A DNA stretch of 57,209 bases from positions 1 to 57,209 of the forward strand of contig JAJCZE010000013.1 of assembly GCA_029262555.1 (NCBI GenBank). The letters run 5' to 3'. The notes under the pieces were generated by a model that was given only the letters and a program-made list of their open reading frames with translations, had not been told where the DNA came from and searched no databases. Below are positions 50,879 through 57,209 of this stretch, one piece after another (positions within the stretch are counted from its first letter, which is position 1; each line of letters begins with the position of its first letter). Source of the DNA: Candidatus Babelota bacterium. GTDB lineage: Bacteria > Babelota > Babeliae > Babelales > Vermiphilaceae. The position numbers and the translations under genes were made by a program.

Positions 50879-51220
50879 TTAATGGTCTATTCCAGACTTT
50901 CTCATTTTATCAATAAAGATCGCAGTGTCTTCTATTGTTTTTTTTAATTCAGAAAAAGTGTTGCATGTTTTTTTCAATAATGGATTATCCCAATCTTCAT
51001 CCTGTATCGCATACACCACAAATGATCCCTTTGGATCCAAGTCAGGCTGCCAGCCAACATCCAAGGTAAATCTATCACCGAAGGTAATTTGTAGCATATC
51101 TTCAGTTAACAAAAACTCTTGATCGTCAAAAGAACGGTTTTCATCGAGATCAAAACTATTCCAAGTAATCACACCATCAAGAATGTTTAATTTTTTGATA
51201 AAAGAATTCTTAGTTTTCAT
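50879..51220 (-). CDS. probable immunity protein of the orphan toxin tip
   Basis: The protein (113 residues) is soluble and acidic, with ITFGDRFTLDVGWQPDLDP and FVVYAIQDEDWDNPLLKK. Similar acidic WD/NPL patterns occur in proteins next to polymorphic toxins, but I cannot name the family. The ATG (AAGGAAGCA site) overlaps the toxin-tip stop by ATGA, the usual coupling of toxin and immunity gene. Confidence 0.6.
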   Translation of the reverse strand: MKTKNSFIKKLNILDGVITWNSFDLDENRSFDDQEFLLTEDMLQITFGDRFTLDVGWQPDLDPKGSFVVYAIQDEDWDNPLLKKTCNTFSELKKTIEDTAIFIDKMRKSGIDH

Positions 51221-51765
51221 TGCTTCCTTAAATATTTTAAGTATTCAGCTTCCGATATAGGATGTCCATGTATGGTATTCGCAGAGCATTCCACCCTCAT
51301 AAAGCAAGTTTCTTTACCCCACTTAGCCCCAATAATAGAATCACTTTTAAATACTTTGAAATTCTTACCTGGAGTTGTCACTGGCGTTCCATTATACCAA
51401 GCATGCAATTCAATATCTTTTATATTAATTTCTGGCTTATATTTTGCTACTCCCGTTTCAGTAGATCGAACTACTTTCTTCCAAGGCATTCCCTTTTTTG
51501 GCTTATGCTTTGACTTATAAGCTGCCCATTCTACCTTTGTAACATCACCACCACCCGGAGTGCTTTGATTATCTTGCCGTAACAAACTACCCGCATCGCT
51601 CGCTGCACTTGCAGCGCTAGCTCCTTGTGCAGCAGCTTGAGATGCCGCTGTAGCAGCTTTTGCATCAACTGCAATTTCAGCTGCCGTTTTTGCTGCCGAT
51701 GATGCACTAACAGCTACACCCTCAGGCAATGCAACTTGTGCACCTCTTGAAAGCTGCCCCATCAT
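51217..51765 (-). CDS. orphan polymorphic-toxin C-terminal cassette
   Basis: Residues 1-74 of this 182-residue frame nearly repeat the pre-tip region of the toxin at 52866-55016 (GQLSRGAQVALPEGVAVS to DNQSTPGGGD). Residues 75-182 are a different tip domain with WKKVVRSTETGVAKYKPEIN and CFMRVECSANTIHGHPISEA, which looks like a toxin domain of CdiA/Maf-type proteins (recalled, not searched). It lacks signal peptide and ribosome site, and homology continues 13 bases before its ATG, where a stop replaces a Gln codon. So it is a silent store of an alternative tip. Confidence 0.75.
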   Translation of the reverse strand: MMGQLSRGAQVALPEGVAVSASSAAKTAAEIAVDAKAATAASQAAAQGASAASAASDAGSLLRQDNQSTPGGGDVTKVEWAAYKSKHKPKKGMPWKKVVRSTETGVAKYKPEINIKDIELHAWYNGTPVTTPGKNFKVFKSDSIIGAKWGKETCFMRVECSANTIHGHPISEAEYLKYLRKQ

Positions 51766-51778
51766 TTCTTATAAAAAT
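51544..51778 (-). repeat. 235-bp repeat, copy in orphan cassette
   Basis: This stretch matches 53370-53604 at roughly 90% identity with equal length and no indel. It ends abruptly on both sides: on one at the end of the PGGGD-coding part, on the other 13 bases before the orphan ATG. Confidence 0.85.
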
Positions 51779-51860
51779 ATACGACTTCCGCAACGGAAAT
51801 ATTGAGTTTACCGTTAGTTTAAGCCACATTCAGACAATGCTTTCTGAGTTGAGAACTTAG

Positions 51861-51890
51861 ATAAAAAGAAAGGGCTGCAAGAAGCAGCCT
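51861..51890 (-). terminator. terminator after the three immunity-like genes
   Basis: Leftward AGGCTGC and GCAGCCCT form a stem with a five-base loop, followed by TTCTTTTTAT. It separates the toxin operon from the orphan cassette. Confidence 0.7.
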
Positions 51891-51894
51891 ATGA

Positions 51895-52200
51895 TTATGC
51901 ACAATAATCAAGAATTTCAGGCCAATCGTCCATTTTCAATGCCTTTATACCACTCGATAAAGCCTTGCTGTACACGAACATACTTACATCCGGCACACTG
52001 CCAATGACAGCCTCGGGGTTGTTAAAATCTATACTCACTACAGGATTTGAGAAAGTTGAGGTGGTATAGAAAAAGATATTATTACTCTCTCTATCAACTC
52101 TCATATAAAAATCTCTTTCCTTCATCTCACTACCATAAACAAGATAGTCACCGACGGTTCCTTCAGAGGCCAATCTGCGAATTTTAACGTGTATTCCCAT
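51895..52200 (-). CDS. small immunity-like protein, paralogue C
   Basis: The 101-residue product belongs with the next two upstream genes to a local paralogous set: strands YLVYGSEMKERDFYMRVDRE and NNIFFYTTSTFSNPVVSID, then a helical end ALKMDDWPEILDYCA. All three are about 100 residues, lack signal peptides and end with a similar W/Y-P-x-x-x-x-Y-x-A pattern. AAAGGATATG precedes the ATG. Its place directly downstream of a toxin suggests an immunity protein. Confidence 0.6.
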   Translation of the reverse strand: MGIHVKIRRLASEGTVGDYLVYGSEMKERDFYMRVDRESNNIFFYTTSTFSNPVVSIDFNNPEAVIGSVPDVSMFVYSKALSSGIKALKMDDWPEILDYCA

Positions 52201-52229
52201 TACATATCCTTTAAAGAACTCAAAGAAAC

Positions 52230-52538
52230 CTAAGCTGAATAACTCATTTTCTCAGTAAATTCTTTTGTATTTAACGCCTTTAGAAGCTTAGACAATGCTC
52301 CAAAAAAAGCTCTTTCATGCACTTCTGGTATTGTGCGTATCAGATTCTCTTCATCATCACAATTTAGAATAGAAACTGGATTTGTTGACTCTGGAGTATA
52401 ATAAAAACGCAATTGTCGCTTGCTAGGGTCAACTTCAACATAGAAATCACGACTATCAAAATCTTCTGTAGACACTCTATAAAATGGTATCCCGTTATTC
52501 CCTAATATTTTATCCATTTTTATCGCACCAACACCCAT
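52230..52538 (-). CDS. small immunity-like protein, paralogue B
   Basis: This 102-residue paralogue has GIPFYRVSTEDFDSRDFYVE and LRFYYTPESTNPVSILN in the same places as its neighbours and ends TEKMSYSA. Divergence from the other two is large (perhaps a quarter to a third identical by eye), as in immunity families that follow different toxins. It is 29 bases after... the third copy begins 29 bases downstream, and it starts 11 bases after paralogue A. AAGGAATG is the ribosome site. Confidence 0.6.
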   Translation of the reverse strand: MGVGAIKMDKILGNNGIPFYRVSTEDFDSRDFYVEVDPSKRQLRFYYTPESTNPVSILNCDDEENLIRTIPEVHERAFFGALSKLLKALNTKEFTEKMSYSA

Positions 52539-52549
52539 TACATTCCTTA

Positions 52550-52852
52550 TTAGGCAGCATAAGAAATACCACTCGGATAATGATCCAAATTTAAAATATC
52601 AATTGCTCTGGCTAAAACTGGAGCAAGAATTCGGTTATCAATCATGCTTACCGCACTAAAAGAAAAGTCTTTTTTAGGATCTATTGAAATTACAGGTTTA
52701 TCAAAATTATCTGATAAATATAAATCCAAAGAGTTATTGATTCTATTAATAGCAATAAAAAAAACGTTAGCGACAGAAGCTCCTGAAACCCTATAAAAAG
52801 CTATGCCATTTTTTTCCGAAAGTTTATCTAAATTAAATGAAATTTTACTCAT
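52550..52852 (-). CDS. small immunity-like protein, paralogue A
   Basis: The first of the three paralogues (100 residues) has GIAFYRVSGASVANVFFIAI and LDLYLSDNFDKPVISIDP, then YPSGISYAA at the end. It begins 13 bases after the toxin stop with a GGAG site, the classical position of the cognate immunity gene. Cognate pairing with the resident tip is inferred from position only. Confidence 0.65.
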   Translation of the reverse strand: MSKISFNLDKLSEKNGIAFYRVSGASVANVFFIAINRINNSLDLYLSDNFDKPVISIDPKKDFSFSAVSMIDNRILAPVLARAIDILNLDHYPSGISYAA

Positions 52853-52865
52853 AAATACTCCGTAT

Positions 52866-55016
52866 TTAACTTAGTGATTTATTCCAATCATAAAATACAT
52901 TTGTTAACTCATGTGTTGGATCATGAGGTAATTGAAAAGATTCTTTGAAGATTGATTCTGCTAATTCATGTTTTAACATTAAAATATCTGTAGAAAAAGC
53001 CTGATTGTTCTGAAGTCTACTCCAAGCAGCAGCCATGTCCCCATCAGCAAAAAAACGTCGCTGTCCGTGATGCTTTAAATTATGTGTTTCAAAAAAAACA
53101 TGATTTTTTACACGATGAATCATTTCTTTAGGTAGTCCAGTATTTTTTGCTATTTTTAGTATATCATCGGTTTGACGAATTTGTTCATAGGCCATCTCTG
53201 CTTCCTGTTCATATTTTAAATATTTTTGCAAGTCTGTAGGTGTAACTGATCTAACCTCTGCTTGAGGCAATCTCTTTTCTACTTTTTCTGCAATATCAAA
53301 CCATTCTTGATGCACAGACAGTTTTTCCGATGCAACCGACAATTGAACAGCTTCCTTACTCACTCCCTTATCACCACCACCCGGAGTGCTTTGATTATCC
53401 TGTCGTAACAGATTTCCCGCATCGCTCGCTGCACTTGCAGCGCTAGCTCCCTTCGCAACAGCCTGCGCCGCCGCTGTAGCAGCTTTTGCATCAGCTGCAA
53501 TTTCAGCTGCCGTTTTTGCTGCCGATGATGCACTAACAGCTACACCTTCAGGCAATGCAACTTGTGCACCTTTTGAAAGCTGCCCCATTACTTCTTGTAA
53601 AAATGGTGTCTCATTAAGTGCGGTGCCTACAAATGACACACCGCCTTCTGCAGCTTTGCCAGCAACTTGAGGGCCATATTTACCGAGAAGAATTTGCCCC
53701 GTTATATTCCCAACAAGCCGTGCTTTTTGTTCTGAGGTTAATCCAGCAATGTGTTCCATACATGCAGCATACGTTTTGCTCATGGATTCAGCTCGAGCCT
53801 GTAATCGCTCTTTATGCGCTTGCATATCAGCTGCGGTAGGAAATTCAGCATCCGGCGCCGAAAAAACATCAATCATAAACGGACCAATTTCATCGGCTAA
53901 TTTCATAGCACCTTCTGCGATATTTTGTGCAGCTTGAATTGGATGCAATACAGTGTCCACTGTAGCTACCAGCGGATCAACCAATGCTCCTTCCAAAAAA
54001 GCGTGAGTAATACTCACACATCGTTCCGCAGTCATTGCACCAGTTTGCGCTGCTGCAGAAAGCAGCTCATGCAGTTGGTCTAATCGTGCACCCCGATCCT
54101 TAACAGATTTAGCTAAGTATTCTTGCACTAATGCAGCATCTGTAGCAGTAGTTGTTACCATATCAGTAACGTCTTCATGCTTGCCGATTGGCACATTTGA
54201 TTGCTGCGCTAATTGCTCTGCAATAGGAGATCCAAGCGTTACATCTCCAAGAATTGATCCATCTGGCGCCTTTCCATCCGTAAAACCAAATTCTCGCGGC
54301 GCTTCTCCATGGCGAAGCGTAGTCCTTAGAGTCGGCCCCATTTTTTCTTGATAATCTGAACGCGCTTCAAGCAACAATTCTGCCTTATCTAATAGATCAT
54401 ACCCACGAGCTGCAATATGCTGCTCTAGTCGCAAAAGATATTGCTGATGACCAGGCATCCCTGGAAACTGTGTAGCGTATTTAAATGGAGACAAACGCCG
54501 AATTTTCTTAATAGCTTGTAAGGCTTCTTCCAGCGTTCCCGTTTTAATAATATGCAATCGCTTGGTCATCGGATCTTGCAGAATCTTATTTACTTTATCG
54601 ATTTGAGTCTGAATTGTTTTCTTGCCAAAAAAACTACCAGCTAACTCCCTTTCAAGATTTTCTTTTTTTTTCTCTATCTTTTCAAGATCACCTGCCATTT
54701 GCCAATGCACAAGTTCTACCCTCAAAGGGTCAGGAAGGGTACTATGCTCACTTGTGCATGCAGCATTGATAGTATCTTTCACCGTTACAATGGGATATCC
54801 ACCTGGCATAGGAGCAGCCGGATGTTGATCAGTATGAAAATAAGCAGTTTCAAAGCGATTTGCCTCTGGGGCACTGCCTGTGGCTGCAAACGTATCAGGC
54901 TCAAATGTACAACGAAATGTACTCTCTGGTCTGAGTACTGGATCATACGTTGGAGCTGCACTTATCAGAAAAGCAGTCCAAAAATGTAATAGAAGTATGA
55001 TGCAATTCTTAGTCAT
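52866..55016 (-). CDS. secreted polymorphic toxin
   Basis: The 716-residue protein has a signal peptide (CIILLLHFWTAFLISAA), a large N-terminal region without recognised domain (to about residue 470), an Ala-rich pre-tip segment (471-549) ending QSTPGGGD, and a tip of about 167 residues. The tip has GLPKEMIHRVKNHVFFETHN, DMAAAWSRLQNN and ILMLKHELAESIF; the His-Glu pair recalls tip domains of Rhs/CdiA-type toxins, though its activity is unknown. The ATG at 55016 follows GGGGGACT. The AAA+ gene lies 17 bases upstream and three immunity-like genes follow. Confidence 0.75.
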   Translation of the reverse strand: MTKNCIILLLHFWTAFLISAAPTYDPVLRPESTFRCTFEPDTFAATGSAPEANRFETAYFHTDQHPAAPMPGGYPIVTVKDTINAACTSEHSTLPDPLRVELVHWQMAGDLEKIEKKKENLERELAGSFFGKKTIQTQIDKVNKILQDPMTKRLHIIKTGTLEEALQAIKKIRRLSPFKYATQFPGMPGHQQYLLRLEQHIAARGYDLLDKAELLLEARSDYQEKMGPTLRTTLRHGEAPREFGFTDGKAPDGSILGDVTLGSPIAEQLAQQSNVPIGKHEDVTDMVTTTATDAALVQEYLAKSVKDRGARLDQLHELLSAAAQTGAMTAERCVSITHAFLEGALVDPLVATVDTVLHPIQAAQNIAEGAMKLADEIGPFMIDVFSAPDAEFPTAADMQAHKERLQARAESMSKTYAACMEHIAGLTSEQKARLVGNITGQILLGKYGPQVAGKAAEGGVSFVGTALNETPFLQEVMGQLSKGAQVALPEGVAVSASSAAKTAAEIAADAKAATAAAQAVAKGASAASAASDAGNLLRQDNQSTPGGGDKGVSKEAVQLSVASEKLSVHQEWFDIAEKVEKRLPQAEVRSVTPTDLQKYLKYEQEAEMAYEQIRQTDDILKIAKNTGLPKEMIHRVKNHVFFETHNLKHHGQRRFFADGDMAAAWSRLQNNQAFSTDILMLKHELAESIFKESFQLPHDPTHELTNVFYDWNKSLS
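53370..53604 (-). repeat. 235-bp repeat, copy inside the full-length toxin
   Basis: This is the in-frame partner of 51544-51778; it codes for the Ala-rich segment before the tip. Recombination between both copies would delete the present tip and the three immunity-like genes and fuse the orphan tip in frame. Confidence 0.85.
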
Positions 55017-55033
55017 AGCAAGTCCCCCACAAA

Positions 55034-56482
55034 TTACATTACAGCGCAACCGCCAGCTTCTTTTTTACTAGCCGCTGCCGCGGCTGCTGAAGCACCCTCC
55101 ACCTCAAAGTGCGATCTTACTCTGTCATTTATTGTAGATAAAATATCTAGTTGGGCAGGAGTTAAAATAGCCTTATGGTGATCCAATTCAGACTGAGAAA
55201 GAGCTTGACGTGAAATTGTAGTTGTTGATTGCAATTGCCCCACTAAATCATAACTATACTTAGTTTTTTGAGTTGATACCGTAGCGCGTGTTATTTTCTG
55301 CTGTTGCACAAAGTGCTGATCTTGCTGTGCTAGAGCTTCCCTATGCCGACGCTCTTCATCAGTCACGTCCTCTTGGCCATGCTTTATGCGTAGCTTTGTT
55401 CCTTGAATAATTTGAGCCGCAGCTTCTAAATGCGCACGCGTAATAATCATTAGAGCATCAGGGCCCTCTGTCATTGCCTGAAATTGTACAGCTAGCGCAA
55501 ACTCTTTAAGATTACGGCCGGTATACCCAGCAAGATTCGACATATTCTCATCGATATATGCCTCAGCATCCGGAGATAATACAATTCCATCACCAAGAAG
55601 TTTATCAAGAAAAATACGCTTTCTTGCTTCTGGATCTTTTGGTGGCAATAATTCAATGCAACGGGCCAATATACGGTCTTTTATTTGAGGTGGAAGTTTA
55701 TCCACTCGATTCATTGCTCCAATGAAAAACAACTTATCATTATGCTCTTGGCTATCAAAGAAAGACCAAAGCGCTTCTGAAGTAGCATCCGTATCATGAT
55801 GTTCACTGTTATAATGCTCTAATGCCAAGTTAAGCTCATCCCAAAAGACAACTGTTTCTTTATCTTCTGCTACGATCGCTTTCAGTCTTGCCATAAGCTC
55901 AGCAGCTGTACCATTACGCTCTTTTCTATAAACGCCTTGATGCGTAAGTGTTTTTAATTCCCAATTCGCCTTATACGCTACGGCTTTTGCTAACGTGGTC
56001 TTACCCACTCCAGGCATCCCATCTAAAAACATATACCTACAAGGAATAATACCTGGCCAACGCCTTGGATTCTTCAAATAAAGCACCACCTTTTTTACAA
56101 AATCTGGAGCATCTTGATACACCGATTCCATTTCTGCAATCGTTGCCCCATGAAATAATGGTAACTCTTCGGCCTTGCCCGGACTATAACCTGCACTGGC
56201 ACCGGCTGCCGTTGTACCTGCAACTTTTTCAACGGCTTTTGGCGCTCCAAACTTAGGCACTACACCTTTGGACGCACCTCTTTTAGGGGGTCCGAATTTG
56301 GGTGATCCGAATTTAGGTCTTACACCTTTGGGCGCACCTGATTTACCAGTGCCACCAGCAGAAGCGGCTGCAGGGGCAGCGCCTCCAGAATCGGCAGAAA
56401 ATGAATACATTGGAACTAATAGAAGTGAGAAAAGAAATAGGGCTCGATTACTACCTCTCCATGACCGTTGCTTAACTGCCAT
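55034..56482 (-). CDS. secreted AAA+ ATPase with CaaX-like C-terminus
   Basis: The protein (482 residues) has a signal peptide (ALFLFSLLLVPMYSFSA), a low-complexity basic region with repeats of the type PKFGSPKFGPPK (about 45-85), and an AAA+ domain: Walker A FLDGMPGVGKTTLAKAVAY, Walker B ETVVFWDELN, sensor 1 FFIGAMNRVD and an Arg-finger region PQIKDRILARC. The end reads KKEAGGCAVM: Cys, two aliphatics and Met, the form of a farnesylation box. ATP is absent from the periplasm, so an exported AAA+ ATPase implies action in a host or target cytoplasm. AAGGG precedes the ATG. Confidence 0.8.
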   Translation of the reverse strand: MAVKQRSWRGSNRALFLFSLLLVPMYSFSADSGGAAPAAASAGGTGKSGAPKGVRPKFGSPKFGPPKRGASKGVVPKFGAPKAVEKVAGTTAAGASAGYSPGKAEELPLFHGATIAEMESVYQDAPDFVKKVVLYLKNPRRWPGIIPCRYMFLDGMPGVGKTTLAKAVAYKANWELKTLTHQGVYRKERNGTAAELMARLKAIVAEDKETVVFWDELNLALEHYNSEHHDTDATSEALWSFFDSQEHNDKLFFIGAMNRVDKLPPQIKDRILARCIELLPPKDPEARKRIFLDKLLGDGIVLSPDAEAYIDENMSNLAGYTGRNLKEFALAVQFQAMTEGPDALMIITRAHLEAAAQIIQGTKLRIKHGQEDVTDEERRHREALAQQDQHFVQQQKITRATVSTQKTKYSYDLVGQLQSTTTISRQALSQSELDHHKAILTPAQLDILSTINDRVRSHFEVEGASAAAAAASKKEAGGCAVM

Positions 56483-56529
56483 GATAAACCCTTAAGATAA
56501 AAATATGTTGAAAACATTCCTACTTTTGG

Positions 56530-56557
56530 ATTATCCTCTTATTTTTTTAAAAAGCAA
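56530..56557 (-). promoter_or_regulatory. promoter of the AAA+/toxin operon
   Basis: Leftward TTGCTT (56552-56557) and GATAAT (56530-56535), 16 bases apart, 48 bases before the ATG at 56482. Confidence 0.45.
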
Positions 56558-56644
56558 GCAAAAGAAAGGCTTTTATTGTAATTTAATTCAATATGAAAAT
56601 TACACACAAAAAAGGCCTCGAAGAGCTGTGCCAAGGATATTACT

Positions 56645-56672
56645 TGTAGATAAGCCCACTTTATATACAATA
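56645..56672 (+). promoter_or_regulatory. promoter of the modular HTH-repeat gene
   Basis: TTGTAG (56645-56650) and TACAAT (56667-56672), 16 bases apart, 49 bases before the ATG at 56721. Confidence 0.4.
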
Positions 56673-56720
56673 AAGACGCTAATGGACTCTAAGAAAATAT
56701 CTATTATTTAGAAAATAAGC

Positions 56721-57095
56721 ATGCAATCGAATAAGCGAACAATAATTATTAAAGACCAAACGTACGATTCACTTGAGAGTGCTGCTAAAGCATTCGGAAG
56801 ACACCGAAACACAGTCGATTATCGCCTTTCAAAGGGCTGGACTCCTGAGCAAGCTATGGGGCTTGTGCCGCCTCCAAATTTTGCATGTAAAACTCCTGGT
56901 ATTCCTGTCCAAGTAAAAAATCAAAAGTTTAAAACTATAAAAGCTGCTGCAAAACATTTCAATCGAGCCTATACACACGTCATCGAAATGTTAAAAAAAG
57001 GCCGCTCCATTGAACAAGCGCTTGGTCTGGTTAAAAGATACGAACCCTTACAATCAAAAAATCCAGAACTAGGCTCTGTTGACTTTTCATCGTAA
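56721..57095 (+). CDS. protein with two NUMOD-like DNA-binding repeats
   Basis: The 124-residue product consists of two homologous units: YDSLESAAKAFGRHRNTVDY with SKGWTPEQAMGLV, and FKTIKAAAKHFNRAYTHVIE with KKGRSIEQALGLV. Each is a small helix-turn-helix with S/K-x-x-x-A-A-K-x-F and a final EQAxGLV, like the modular DNA-binding units of homing nucleases (NUMOD1-type) and of phage and giant-virus proteins. It may be a regulator or the binding half of a nuclease. No ribosome site is clear. Confidence 0.55.
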   Translation: MQSNKRTIIIKDQTYDSLESAAKAFGRHRNTVDYRLSKGWTPEQAMGLVPPPNFACKTPGIPVQVKNQKFKTIKAAAKHFNRAYTHVIEMLKKGRSIEQALGLVKRYEPLQSKNPELGSVDFSS

Positions 57096-57209
57096 CCATA
57101 AAATTACTCCAACAAATGAAAGAAAAGCTGAAAAATTGCGAGCAGACTTATCAAATCGAGAAAAAACACGTCTGAAGTATTTCATTTTTCCAAAAAAACA
57201 TTCGATTGC
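57073..57209 (+). other. open frame running off the window end
   Basis: In the +1 frame relative to the preceding gene, an open frame continues from 57073 to the window end and reads KITPTNERKAEKLRADLSN, RLKYFIFPKKHSI. It may be a separate gene starting at TTG 57079 or the frameshifted rest of the HTH-repeat gene. Too little is visible to name it. Confidence 0.25.

Noticed and set aside
56505-56711. Rightward frame of 68 codons in the gap before the HTH-repeat gene
   Set aside because: It covers both candidate promoters, has no ribosome site and reads AT-rich sequence without protein-like pattern.

Overview
This 57.2-kb window is low to moderate in GC and reads as chromosome from a reduced, host-dependent, double-membraned bacterium. 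The best inference, not a proven one, is the candidate phylum Dependentiae (TM6, relatives of Babela). The reasons are: many unrelated genes with signal peptides, a TamB-like protein and a BamD-like protein, several outer-membrane beta-barrel paralogues, large families of secreted proteins of unknown function, almost no biosynthetic genes, nucleotide salvage by a deoxynucleoside kinase, and eukaryote-facing features (a CaaX-like terminus and a possible ADP-ribosyltransferase). Shine-Dalgarno sites are mostly AAGGAG- or GGGG-like, and several genes are best started downstream of the longest possible frame.

Layout. 0.1-5.0 kb: a secreted beta-propeller cluster (YVTN, TolB-like, kelch-like) flanked by two small outer-membrane beta-barrels. 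5.1-11.5 kb: a leftward run of secreted or membrane proteins, including a candidate ADP-ribosyltransferase, an HNH protein with a membrane anchor, a coiled-coil/HAF-repeat protein and a BamE-like lipoprotein. About 11.5-19.4 kb: a plasmid-like integrated element with an HGG-motif protein, CHC2/Toprim primase, P-loop helicase, SpoVG-like protein, ribbon-helix-helix protein and a large serine recombinase whose last codons lie inside tRNA-Glu. An inverted set of 9-bp repeats between primase and helicase is a candidate origin. 19.4-32.7 kb: conserved housekeeping genes: tRNA-Glu, tRNA-Lys, mscS, mgtE, rluD, a PLD-family protein, a TamB-like protein, a pseudopilin, gspE, bamD-yraN-cdsA and hisS, with a REP-like inverted repeat at 26.9-27.2 kb. 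32.8-38.3 kb: two large outer-membrane paralogues, each with promoter and terminator, then five small secreted proteins. 38.3-49.2 kb: secA, pgeF, ftsQ-ftsA-ftsZ with a small zinc-ribbon gene, rlmB, alr and a deoxynucleoside kinase.

49.2-57.2 kb: an accessory region that is the most interesting part of the window. A leftward operon encodes a secreted AAA+ ATPase ending in CAVM (a CaaX-like box), a 716-residue secreted polymorphic toxin, and three paralogous small proteins that are probably immunity proteins. Downstream of a terminator lies an orphan toxin-tip cassette that repeats 235 bp of the toxin's pre-tip region at high identity without indels, followed by its own overlapping immunity-like gene and a second, duplicated-domain immunity-like gene. 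This arrangement fits tip switching by homologous recombination. Next to it is a secreted repeat protein whose promoter region carries a ten-base G/C homopolymer, a possible phase-variation tract.

Two genes absent from a simple long-frame search were recovered: a 49-residue four-cysteine protein after ftsZ and a 48-residue single-pass membrane protein at 50.2 kb.
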